Part shown: positions 14,343 through 25,281 of the stretch, one piece after another
How the letters are laid out: the number at the start of each line of letters is the position of its first letter
How positions within the stretch are numbered: position 1 is the stretch's first letter
NCBI GenBank assembly: GCA_016946835.1
Contig: JACVTC010000058.1
Location: forward strand, 422,501-486,500
Source: Neocallimastix lanati (nom. inval.)
Taxonomy: Eukaryota > Neocallimastigomycota > Neocallimastigomycetes > Neocallimastigales > Neocallimastigaceae
Direction: 5' to 3'
Length of the DNA: 64,000 nt
Position numbers and translations under genes: made by a program
Notes under the pieces: generated by a model
What the model saw: the letters and a program-made list of their open reading frames with translations, nothing else
What the model was told of the DNA's origin: nothing
Database searches by the model: none

Positions 14343-15572
14343 TTTGTTTGTTTGTTTGTTTGTTTATTTATTTTTTAGCTATTTTAAGAATATATAAATT
14401 ATAAATAATATAAATAATACTAATTATAATAAAACTATCAAAACTAATATTATTAATTATTATTATTATTATTATTATTATTATTTATTTTGTATTGAAA
14501 ATATTTATAAATTTATATACTTATATATTTATTATTTATTATTTATTATTTATTATTTATTATTATTTATTATTATTTATTATTTATTACTATAATCATG
14601 TTAGTAGAATTTTGATAATTTTATTATAATTAGTATTAATAATGAAAATAATAATAATAATAATTAATAATGAAAGTAATAACATTTAATAATTAATAAT
14701 AATAATAACAATAATAATTAATAGTAATAAAGAAAATAATAATAATGATATATGCTCAAATAAACTAATATTTTTGAGATTTAAATTTTTTCAAAAGTTC
14801 TTTAAAAAAATTTTTTTTTTCCAATACAATAGATATAGAATAAAAATTTCTTTTACGAGAAAAAAGAAAACATTATTGCTTTTTAAAATTACATATTAAC
14901 ATATAATATATGTTAATATGTAATTTGCAATAAAAATATTGATACGATATATGTATATATGTATATATTTATTTATTTATTTATATTTATATATTTTGTT
15001 AATATAAATATTAAACTAATATGGCAGAAATTATCAATAAATTTTAAATAATAAATATATTATTTATTAATACAAATATTTAAAGGAGTATTAATATTTT
15101 ATTTAACAATATTAAATGAAATAAAAATAATTAATATTAAAGGATTAAATTTATCTAATGAATAAAAATTATGGGTTAAGTTACTCTATTTGATATGAAG
15201 TAGATATGAAAATTATAAAAAAAATATTTTATAGCATTAATAATTATAGTAGTAATAGTAATAATAGAATATCTAATATAAAAATAAAATAAATAGTGAA
15301 TTAGAAAAAAAAAAAAAAAAAAGTATTTTACTCTTTTATTATTAAAATAAAAAAAATTATTAAATAACAAAGACTATAAATACCATCAATAACTAAATAA
15401 CTTTCATACGAATAATAAATATTATTTAATATTAAAAAATAGGGGATTATAAATATCAGTAAATAATTTTATTTTTTAATTTCTATCTTAACACATATTT
15501 GATATTTAACTTCGTAGTAATATAGGATTTACATCAATTAAGTTCTATTGAATTTAACTACGTTATATTAAA
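13105..15572. repeat. long dispersed repeat, copy 1
   Basis: Segments of this 2.5 kb stretch reappear in the same order and orientation at 39358-40908. Shared landmarks are the block with ATTGACACTTTTTT (13176 vs 39400), the block with GATATACCAGTTATTCAGTAT (13503 vs 39840), the run CTCTTAGTCATTTATATTC, the block GGGTTAAGTTA.TCTATTTGATAT (~15173 vs 40434), and the right end with ATCTTAACACATATTTGATAT (~15485 vs 40821). The blocks look about nine-tenths identical by eye. The copies differ mainly in the length of internal TTTA-type tandem tracts. No open reading frame is conserved. Confidence 0.85.
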
Positions 15573-16009
15573 TAATGCAAATTTAAGGCTTTTTTTTTTT
15601 TTTAATTTATTTATTAAAAAAAAAAGTGTTATAAATAGTATAAATAGTGTTAATATATATACATATATATATTTGTTATATTATCAAATATCCTAATATA
15701 TGTTAAAATAGGTTAAAGATACGTAATTCACTGATATATATATTTATATAAATGAAAGCATTTATTGCTCTATTTGATATATTTGAATAAATATCATTAA
15801 ATATAGATATTTTTATTATAATTTGATATATGTTAAATATGTCATATATTTATATTAATTATACTTTTGATGAATGTGGTTCATTTCGCCAATTTTTATA
15901 ATACAAATTTTCAATACGCCATTTATTTTTAATGGCTTGTAAAATTTTTTGTTAACGCCATAAAAAATTTTAACAAAATTATATGTAAAAAAAATAAATG
16001 TATAAATAA

Positions 16010-17000
16010 ATAAACAAACAAATAAATAAGTAAATAAAGAATGTAATAAGTATATAAAATAAAAATAAATAGTAGAATATGAATATAAAGTATAGATTGA
16101 ATAAAATAAAATAAAATAAAATAAAATAAATAGTTGAAATATAAATATAAGTACAGATTGAATAAAATAAAATAAAATAAAATAAAATAAAATAAAATAA
16201 AATAAATAGTTGAAATATAAATATGAAGTACAGATTGAATAAAATAAAATAAAATAAAATAAAATAAAATAAATAGTTGAAATATAAATATGAAGTACAG
16301 ATTGAATAAAATAAAATAAAATAAAATAAAATAAAATAAATAGTTGAAATATAAATATGAAGTACAGATTGAATAAAATAAAATAAAATAAAATAAAATA
16401 AATAGTTGAAATTTGAATATAAAGTACAGATTGAATAAAATAAAATAAAATAAAATAAAATAAAATAAAATAAAATAAAATAAAATAAAATAAAATAAAA
16501 TAAAATAAAATAAAATAAAATAAAATAAAATAAAATAAAATAAAATAAAATAAAATAAAATAAAATAAAATAAAATAAAATAAAATAAAATAAAATAAAA
16601 TAAAATAAAATAAAATAAAATAAAATAAAATAAAATAAAATAAAATAAAATAAAATAAAATAAAATAAAATAAAATAAAATAAAATAAAATAAATAGTTG
16701 AAATTTGAATATAAAGTACAGATTGAATAAAATAAAATAAAATAAAATAAATAGTTGAAATTTGAATATAAAGTACAGATTGAATAAAATAAAATAAAAT
16801 AAAATAAAATAAAATAAAATAAAATAAAATAAAATAAAATAAAATAAAATAAAATAAAATAAAATAAAATAAAATAAAATAAAATAAAATAAAATAAAAT
16901 AAAATAAAATAAAATAAAATAAAATAAAATAAAATAAAATAAAATAAATAGTTGAAATTTGAATATAAAGTACAGACTGAATAAAATAAAATAAAATAAA
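16010..17000. repeat. composite satellite: (AAAAT)n tracts with an interspersed ~35-base unit
   Basis: A unit with the core TAGTTGAAAT(A/T)T(A/G)AATAT(A/G)AAGTACAGATTGAA recurs about nine times. The ACAGATTG core lies near 16153, 16229, 16297, 16364, 16427, 16717, 16776 and 16970, with a divergent copy near 16095. Copies are separated by (AAAAT)n tracts of varying length, two of them expanded to roughly 250 and 160 bases. Regular spacing of 60-75 bases where the tracts are short shows that the array grew by duplication of tract plus core. Confidence 0.93.
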
Positions 17001-17300
17001 TATCTAATATTTTTTTATTAAAGAATATTACAGATCAATGGTTTAGAAATGAAAATTTTTTACATTTTTATTGATTTCAATTGATGATGTAATTTAATAT
17101 ATAAAACAATATTATTGATTGTTAATAATCTCATTAAATATAAATGATTTTTTAGCTTTCTAACATATATAATTAAATAAAACATTTTATTTTTAAAAAT
17201 AAATTGTCTTTAATATTCTTTAATAAAAAATAATAATAAATATTTATTTTATTTTATATACTTGTACCTTTATGTTATTACATTCAATATTTATTTTTAA

Positions 17301-17430
17301 TTTTATTTTATTTTATTTTATTTTATTCAATCTGTACTTATATTTATATTCTACTATTTATTTTATTTTATTTTATTTTATTATGTATACTTGTACTTAC
17401 TATTTCATTCTTTATTTATTTATTTTTTTT
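17301..17430. repeat. inverted single copy of the 16.0-17.0 kb satellite unit
   Basis: On this strand the stretch reads as the reverse complement of the left edge of the satellite array. TTCAATCTGTACTTATATTTATATTCTACTATTTA here matches TAGTAGAATAT.AATATAAAGTA(C/T)AGATTGAA near 16065-16105. The farther-out sequence (CATTCTTTATTTATTTAT at ~17405) mirrors AAATAAAGAATG near 16032. The pair forms an inverted repeat of roughly 100-120 bases enclosing about 1.3 kb. Confidence 0.8.
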
Positions 17431-17569
17431 TTTTTACAAATAATTGAAAAACTAATTTTTCAAAATTAGTATTTAGAATAATATTGGATAATTAATATAA
17501 TAATTTTAATTATATAATTAAAAAATATTTATAAAAATATAGAAATGGAAAAAAAATCTTATTATTGAT

Positions 17570-18412
17570 ATAAGTGAGTCTAACAAAGGAAAAAAATAAA
17601 TTATTATTAATAAAAAGTATAAATTTAATTTTTCATATATAAGAAAAGATAATTCAAAAGTTTATGTACAGAAATAAATGTAAATCTTTTATTATTTTAA
17701 ATGATAAGAAAGAAATCTTAAAATATGATAGTTCATTTAATCATCCTGAAAAAGAATACGATGTATCTCTATCTATAATGAAACATAAAATTAAAGATGG
17801 AATTGAAAAAAAGTTCAATTCCTTATGGTATAAAAATAAAACCCCTATATAATAAAATTTCTAAGGAAATGTGATTTATATGTTCAGAATATAATTCAAT
17901 TAAATCTCAAATATCAAGAAATTTAAATAAAAACTTCCATCCAATGTAACAACATTTACTGAAATTCCTAATGAATCTAAATATTATAAAACAAAGTGAG
18001 GTGAAAATTTTATGATATTCAAAAAATATTAATTTAATAATTTTTCGATCTTCTTTTCATGTAAAATTATTTAGGGAATATAATGATGATATATTTGTTG
18101 ATGGTACATTTTTTATTGCCCTAAATTTAGTTATCAAATATTTATTACAAGAACTTACGCTAAAGAATTAGATAGTTTTTACACTACTTCTTTTGCAATA
18201 TTAAAAAATAAAGAACAAGAAACATATAAAATATTTAAAAAATTAAAAAAAAAAAATGCTAATACATGTAACAATAATATTATAATTGCAGAATCAATAG
18301 TTATTTAAATAATTTATTTCCAACAATACCATCTTATTATGAAATAATCACAAAGTATTTCAAAATGGTAATCAGTCCTTCCTGGCACAAAGATTATATA
18401 AATTTGAGTACT

Positions 18413-18420
<8 letters not shown>
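17570..18420 (+). pseudogene. decayed FLYWCH/MULE-type transposase
   Basis: Fragments in several frames add up to a Mutator-like element transposase. From 17578, NKGKN..IIINKKYKFNFSYIRKDN, then after a frame change YRNKCKSFIILNDKK and FNHPEKE, match a FLYWCH zinc-finger layout (Tyr/Phe core, Cys, then His). Further on come FTEIPNESKYYKTK, LIIFRSSFHVKLFREYNDD, then IFVDGTFFIA, with a one-base frameshift into PKFSYQIFITRTYAKELDSF. DGTF..AP..(Y/F)YQ is a hallmark of MULE transposases. A last piece (INSYLNNLFPTIPSYYEI, ISPSWHKDYINL, 18290-18410) belongs further along the protein, so a central part is missing. Stops, frameshifts and the deletion make this a relic. The open frame at 17664-17852 is one piece of it, not a separate gene. 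Confidence 0.75.
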
Positions 18421-18458
<38 letters not shown>

Positions 18459-18764
18459 AATTATATATAAAGAGAGATAACAAAAAAATTATACATCTTT
18501 TTTTTTTTTTTTTTAATTTTATTTTTTTTTTTAATTTTATTTTTATTATAAATTTAATAAATTTAATTAACTTTTATAATAAATATAATATAATTAAATA
18601 AAATATAAAAATAATCTATTTGAATTCTATTTGAAATTTTAGAATTTTTTTAATTATAGTTTTATTTTTTATTTATTTATTTATTTATTTTTTTTTTTTC
18701 TTTATTTTTATTTTTATTTTTATTTCTTTATATTAAAATAGTATTTTTTTTTCATAAAGGCTAT

Positions 18765-18800
<36 letters not shown>

Positions 18801-19399
18801 GATATAAATTTATATAAATTATATATATATATTTATGCTATTAATAATAAATAAATAATTATTCTTAAAAAGAAATAATAATGATTTATTATTATTATTA
18901 TTATTTTATTATTATTATTTTTTTTTTACAAAGATATAAATTTATATTTTTATATAATTAAATATATATTTTTAATTTAACTATTATTTAATGATTTTAT
19001 TTCAACTAATGCTATGTATTATCACTTTTTTTTTATTTTTATTTTTTTATTTTAATTTTTTTTTAATTTAATAATTTATTATAAAGTTTACTATGATATA
19101 TATATATTATATTATATTTATATATTTATATATATATTTTTTACTTTTATTTTTATTTTTATTACTATTTATTATTATTATTATTATTTTAATTAATTTT
19201 CAACTCTATAAAATAAATTTAATAGTAAGAAAAATAAATAAATATATATATATATATTAAAATAAAAAAAAAAAAAAAAATAAAATAAAATAAAATAAAA
19301 ATAAATAAATAAATAAAAGTAAAAGAAAAAAAAAAATTATTTTTTTTTCTAATTTTGTTTTTTTTCTTTTTTCTAATTTTTAAAATTTATATTTTATTG

Positions 19400-19454
<55 letters not shown>

Positions 19455-19562
19455 GTTATTTCATTTATTAGTATAAATATTATTATTTTGTTCTATGTTA
19501 TGTTTTAATGTAAATCTTTTTGAAAAAAAAAAAAAAAATATTATAAATATTGAAGTTGTTAT
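18421..19562. other. A+T-rich intergenic DNA
   Basis: Long poly(A) and poly(T) runs (a 30-plus base poly(A) at ~18418, a T run of about 60 bases at ~19400) and AT microsatellites. No gene is supported. Confidence 0.7.
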
Positions 19563-21324
19563 TTAAATAACCTTAAAGAAGTTTGATGGTACAATGCCCA
19601 TGGTACCATCAGCTTTTCTGGCTTGCCACCAACGACCCTATTCAATTTTAATTAGAAAATTAAATTTATTAAAAAAAAAAAAATACATATAATTAATATA
19701 TATAAATAATATAGATTTATAAAAAATAAAAAATAATTAAATTATATATATATATATTAAATATGTAAAATAATAATTTTATTATCATTTATCATAATTA
19801 TTATCATATTATATTAAATATATATTTTTAATTTGTAAATTTTACATTATTATCAATAATATCCATGACTTCTCCTTGAGTGAAAGAAATTTCGTTTGGA
19901 TCTTCTTTATTGGCAGTGTAATCAAATAATGCTTCAGCACGAAGATTAGTGGACTGATTTGCAATGGATATACTGGCTTCATTTTGAATTACAGTAGAAT
20001 TTTCGGTAGTACTTTGAAGGTTGAAACTGGTATTTGGATTTTTATTTCTGGTTTGAACATTTCTCAAAATATTACTGGAATTGGAGCTAGTTAATTTACC
20101 AACAGCAGTATCCTTTTCACATCCGAAGTAGAGAATCCAAATAAACTAAATTTAAATTAATTGAAGGGTAACAATTAAAAAATTAATATATATAGATATA
20201 TTTTTTTTTTAAAAAAAAAAACAATATAAATATACAAAAGTTGGTTAAATTATTATTTATTTGTAATAATAATTATTTTATTCTATTTCATTTTATTTTT
20301 TATTTTATTGTTTATAAAATAAAGTACAATATAAATCAATATTATTGTTATATATATTATTAACTTACGAGAGTAATAGAAATTAATAATTGACCTGAAA
20401 AATTAAATAAAAAGAAATAAAAAAAAAAAAAGAATTGTTTATTTAATAAATAAATAAAAGAAGATTGAATATATATACTTTTTTTCTTGTTTCTTTCCAA
20501 AAATGATATTTACCAACACCGACAGCATTAGCTGAAGAATAATCATTATGTAGTAATTCCTATTATTTATATAAAATTTGAAAAAAAAAAAAATAGAATT
20601 TAAATTTATAAATATATTTTCAAAGATAGAGTGAGAGAAAATATAATTTTATATATTGATAAATAATTGAATAAAATATATATATAAATAGAACTTATTT
20701 ATTTACATTAATAACGCCAACAGTCCATGACATACATATACCCAAATAGGTCATGAGCTTTTTATTAAATATATATATACCATATTAATAATAATCCAAA
20801 TAAAATATAATAAGTTATTTGTTATTCATTAATTATAAATAATTAATAACCTTTAATTATTTTATTTTTATTAATTTATTTATTTATTTTTTTTAAATTA
20901 TTCATATTAAGAGACAATAAAATATAATAATTATTTTATTATAAAATAATAATTATATTATTATATAACATACAGCAAAACGATAACCATTAATAAGTTC
21001 TTGGTCAATAATTATGAAAACAATAGCAACACATGCGAGTCCATTAATTATTAACCACCAATGCCATGATTTATTAAAATCTTTTTCACCGAAAACAATT
21101 AAAGAAATGAATGAAATTAACCAACCAATCTAGTTTATTATTATAAGTATTATCGAAATTTTAATGATGACATTATAAATTTTAATTATTATTCAAAAAA
21201 TAGTATAATATTAATAAAATTTGATTATAAACATTTAAAATGGCTTTGAAATTTATATAAAATTTTCTATTTATTTATTTATTTATTATAATAATTTAAA
21301 TAATAATAATAATAATAATAATAA

Positions 21325-21359
<35 letters not shown>

Positions 21360-21440
21360 ACTTACTACAAAGAAACAAAATGAAATAACCAAAGTAAGAT
21401 TTGAAATGATTGTTGAAATACCTTTATTTCCACTTATCAT
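19563..21440 (-). CDS. SHO1: Sho1-type osmosensor, four-TM SH3 membrane protein
   Basis: Seven exons: 21366-21440, 20974-21129, 20707-20757, 20514-20559, 20369-20394, 19846-20145 and 19563-19637. All have GT..AG borders and compatible phases, giving 242 residues and a TAA stop. Four membrane segments are visible at about residues 12-34, 46-66, 77-93 and 105-124, with short connecting loops as in yeast Sho1. A Ser/Asn/Thr-rich linker follows, then an SH3 domain at 187-242: ALFDYTANKEDPNEISF, GEVMDI, then GRWWQARKADGTMGIVPSNF. The WW pair and the PSNF motif complete the ligand-binding face. In yeast, Sho1 works at the plasma membrane in the HOG osmostress branch, its SH3 binding the MAPKK Pbs2; that role here is by family. 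One exon is only 26 bp, and the SH3 is split by an intron just before GRWW. Length is shorter than yeast Sho1 (367). Confidence 0.93.
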
Positions 21441-21834
21441 GATATTATATTAATAATTACTTTTTTTATTATAGATTTTTTAGTGATGATTATTTGTTTT
21501 ATTGTATTTTCATATTATGGATAATTATATGTATATAATATTAAAATAAATAATAATGTTATTAAATTTAATAAAATCTATTCTTTTTATATTATTATAG
21601 TAATATATATAAAAATTCGATTAATTTTGTATTATACACTGTTTATTATTTATACATTTTTTGATTTAATGATTTTATAATTTATTTATTTATTTTTTTT
21701 AATTTATTTCATATTTATAGAAATTATAATTATTAATTTTTAGATATTTACTTTCGATATTATTTTACTTTAATAAAAAAATAAATATATATATATATAT
21801 ATAAACGATAGCCTTATATTATGATAAATTAATA

Positions 21835-21874
<40 letters not shown>

Positions 21875-22321
21875 AGTAAAAAAAAAAAAGTTATTTAATA
21901 AATTAAATAATAATTATAAATAATTTATAATAAAATATTAAATGATATTATTTAATAAATCTATAAATTATATAGAACTATTAAAATCTCTTCCTCGAAA
22001 ATATAATAAAAAAAAAAAAAAAAAAAAAAACTCTGATATAAATAAAAAAGTATATATAAAATTTTTTTTTTTCAAATTTTATTTTTATTTATTATATTGC
22101 TTATTATTTATTCAATTGAAATTATATATATTTTCTATTTATTTTAATATATGTGAAAAATTTTATATAAACAATTTTAATTTATATATTAAAATAATAA
22201 AAAAATAAATAAATAAAAATAATTTTTAAATATTTATAATAAATAAATACTAATAATAAAATTTATGTTTTTTGTTTAAAAAAAAGAATTACTGATATTG
22301 TTGGGCTAAATAAATTAATAT

Positions 22322-22505
22322 AAAAAATAAATAATAAATAAATAATAAATAATAAATAATAAATAATAAATAATAATAATAATAAATAATTGAATAATAA
22401 ATAATAAATAATAAATAATAAATAATAAATAATTAATAATAAATAATAAATAATAAATAATAAATAATAAATAATAAATAGTAAATAATAAATAATAAAT
22501 AAATA
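22322..22505. repeat. (TAAATAA)n-type microsatellite, interrupted
   Basis: Mostly 7-base AATAAAT units with a few trinucleotide insertions. This is the reverse complement of the heptanucleotide seen at 12.8 and 39.1 kb, so the same unit has expanded three times in this window. Confidence 0.9.
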
Positions 22506-23104
22506 AATTTATAACTAGGCATATAATCTTTTAAATTTAAATTTTGATTTTATAATTTAAATATTAAAAAAAAAAAAAAAAAAAAAGTAAAAAGAAAAAA
22601 AATATATTAAAAAAATTATAGATTTTTTTATTATTTTTTTTTTAATTTCATGTAGTAAATTCTAACCATTAGAAAAAGGAAATATACATATTTACAAATT
22701 TAAAAAATTAAACATTTTAATAAATAGTAATAAATAATTATGATTACTATTATTATTTATAATTAATAAAAATTAGGAAATAATAGTTTGGATAGAACAA
22801 TCTCAGAATAGTATTAAACTTATATTTATTGATAGAGATAATAACAAGAGATATAATGGTATGTAAAAAGAAGCATAATTTTATACATTGCAAAAAAGAG
22901 TTAAAAATTGATAAAAGGTATCTATATTGCTATTATATAACTTTTTTTTTTTTTTGTTTTAAATTGGTTGAAATACAGAAAAATGGATTATATAAGAAAA
23001 AAAAAACTATTGAAAGAATTACTTTGGAGCATTAATTTTAAGTATTCAAAATGAACTAGAAGTAATAATATAAAAAATAAAATAATAAAAGTTTTTTTCA
23101 AAAA

Positions 23105-23260
23105 TTATCTATTCTTTAATTGTAACATTGACTCCCTTGGATTCAGCCCCTCCTCAAAAGCATTGAGAATATTGAGGAAGTCACACACTTCCATAAAGAC
23201 AGAATTGTCCCTACTTGACGATCTTACTGAGTGTTCAGAATTGGCTTTCTGACATGAATT
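23105..23260 (-). other. coding-like island, unidentified
   Basis: About 150 bases with clearly higher G+C than the surroundings. On the minus strand one frame is open from about 23260 to a TAA near 23105, reading CQKANSEHSVRSSSRDNS, then VFMEVCDFLNILNAF, then EEGLNPRESMLQLKNR. Composition and codon pattern look like a real exon or a relic of one. No upstream or downstream exon could be joined. A 6-bp stem (GGAAGT/ACTTCC) around five bases lies inside it. I do not recognise the family; a fragment of a mobile element or a pseudogene exon is possible. Confidence 0.4.
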
Positions 23261-23872
23261 TTATTGCTAAATATTTATATTATATTTTTGTTATAATTGT
23301 TTTTTGTGTTATTTATAAAAAATAAATAATCAAATATTATTTATTTTTATTTTATTAAAAAGTTGTAAAATAATTCTCTTTTAAAAATAAGAATTAAAAG
23401 CAACTTTAGAATACATAAATTTATAAACATAAGTTAATACAAATTTTTGTATTAATTATTATATATTTTTTATTTAATTAATAGTAAGTGTATATTATTC
23501 ATTCATTCATTATTATTACATGTTATTATTATTATTGCTTGTTATTATTATTACTTCGCTAGTATTATTATTATTTGCTATTATTTATTAAGTATTATTT
23601 TTATTTAGTATTATTATTATTTGTATTTAGTAAAAAAATAATTATTATATATTATTTATTATAATTTAAATTAAATATAAAAGTAAATTTTTGTCAACAT
23701 TAATATTTTAATAGAACCAAGTATAATTAATATTCTCATAAATAAAATGATCAAATAAAAAGGAATAAAAAAGAAACATTTATTGTATACATATGATAAT
23801 AAATAATATTTATACGAATAATATAGTGGTTATAATAAAAAAATTTTTTTCATAATTTTAAGGGATGATATA

Positions 23873-23904
<32 letters not shown>

Positions 23905-25121
23905 GCTTAATAATTTAAAATAAATGAATGAATAATTAATATTTAGAGATATAATTTATAAGATAAATTTTGAAAATATTTAAAGAAAAAAAAAATTTTT
24001 ATTTTTTAATTTTTTTATTATTCTTTTTTGGATATAGATATATTAATACATAAAACAAATACATACACTAGTTATTTTAATCATTATATTTAAGCTCTTA
24101 AGTGTTAAGAATAAATAATAAGTGAATAAAAATAAATAATAGAATAGTAAAAATAATTAATAAAAAAAAATAGAAATAAATAATTTAAAATATAACAAAC
24201 TTTTTATTAAATAATTAAAATAAATATTAATCTTAATGAGTAATCGCTTTTATTAATTAAATAATAAAACATGTTTTAATTATTTTATTTTAATTAGTAA
24301 TAAAATTGATAAATTTCAAGTTTGTTCTTTAATAATCTCTTTATTTCATTTATTAACAATATTATTATTGTAAAAAAAAATATCTTTTAATCAAAATAAT
24401 TAATATAGTACTACATTATTTAAAATTTTATTTATTTATTTATTTATTAATATATTTTATCCTCTTTTAGTTTTATACTTTTTTTTTATTCTCATCTTAT
24501 TCTATTTCGACTTAATATATTAATATATATTATAATATATACTTAATTTATTTTTTTTTATTTTTTAATTAATTTTTAATTATTTTAATATTTTTATTTT
24601 TTTCCCTCTTTTCCATATATTTCTTTTTTTTTATTTATTTTTTATTTTCTTTTTGTATATTGTATTAAATTAAATTAATTATCATTAATAATTAAATTAT
24701 AATATTTATTTATTGATACTAATATATCAATCATAATTATTAATAAATAAATAAATATATAAACATATAAATAAATAAATAATATCATTAATAATTTGAA
24801 TAAGAAATTAAAATTTATAAATAAAATCATTAATTTCATAATTTAATTAATAATTATAATAATTAAAATTTTTTTAAAAAAATACCTATTTTTCATTTTG
24901 TATTTTGTGTAACCGTACTCTATTTTCCTTAAAACACATAATAATAGTAAAGATAGTTATATATTATCCATGGAATGTAATGTAATTAAATTAATTTTTT
25001 ATCAATAGATTTATTTATAATGTTACACATACCCAAAATGACCTTATAATTTTAATTAACAACATTTGTTAGAAAAAGTGAACTAAAAAAATATATACAT
25101 CTTGGTCATACCTGTTAATTA

Positions 25122-25281
<160 letters not shown>

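Noticed and set aside
16010-17000. Regular repeat-spacer pattern resembling a CRISPR array
   Set aside because: The 'spacers' are all (AAAAT)n tracts, not unique sequences, and the gene content is eukaryotic. It is a composite satellite.
22829-23035. 68-residue Lys-rich open frame
   Set aside because: Contains poly-Phe and poly-Lys from homopolymers, has no recognisable motif and no supporting splice partners. A transposon relic is possible but not supported.
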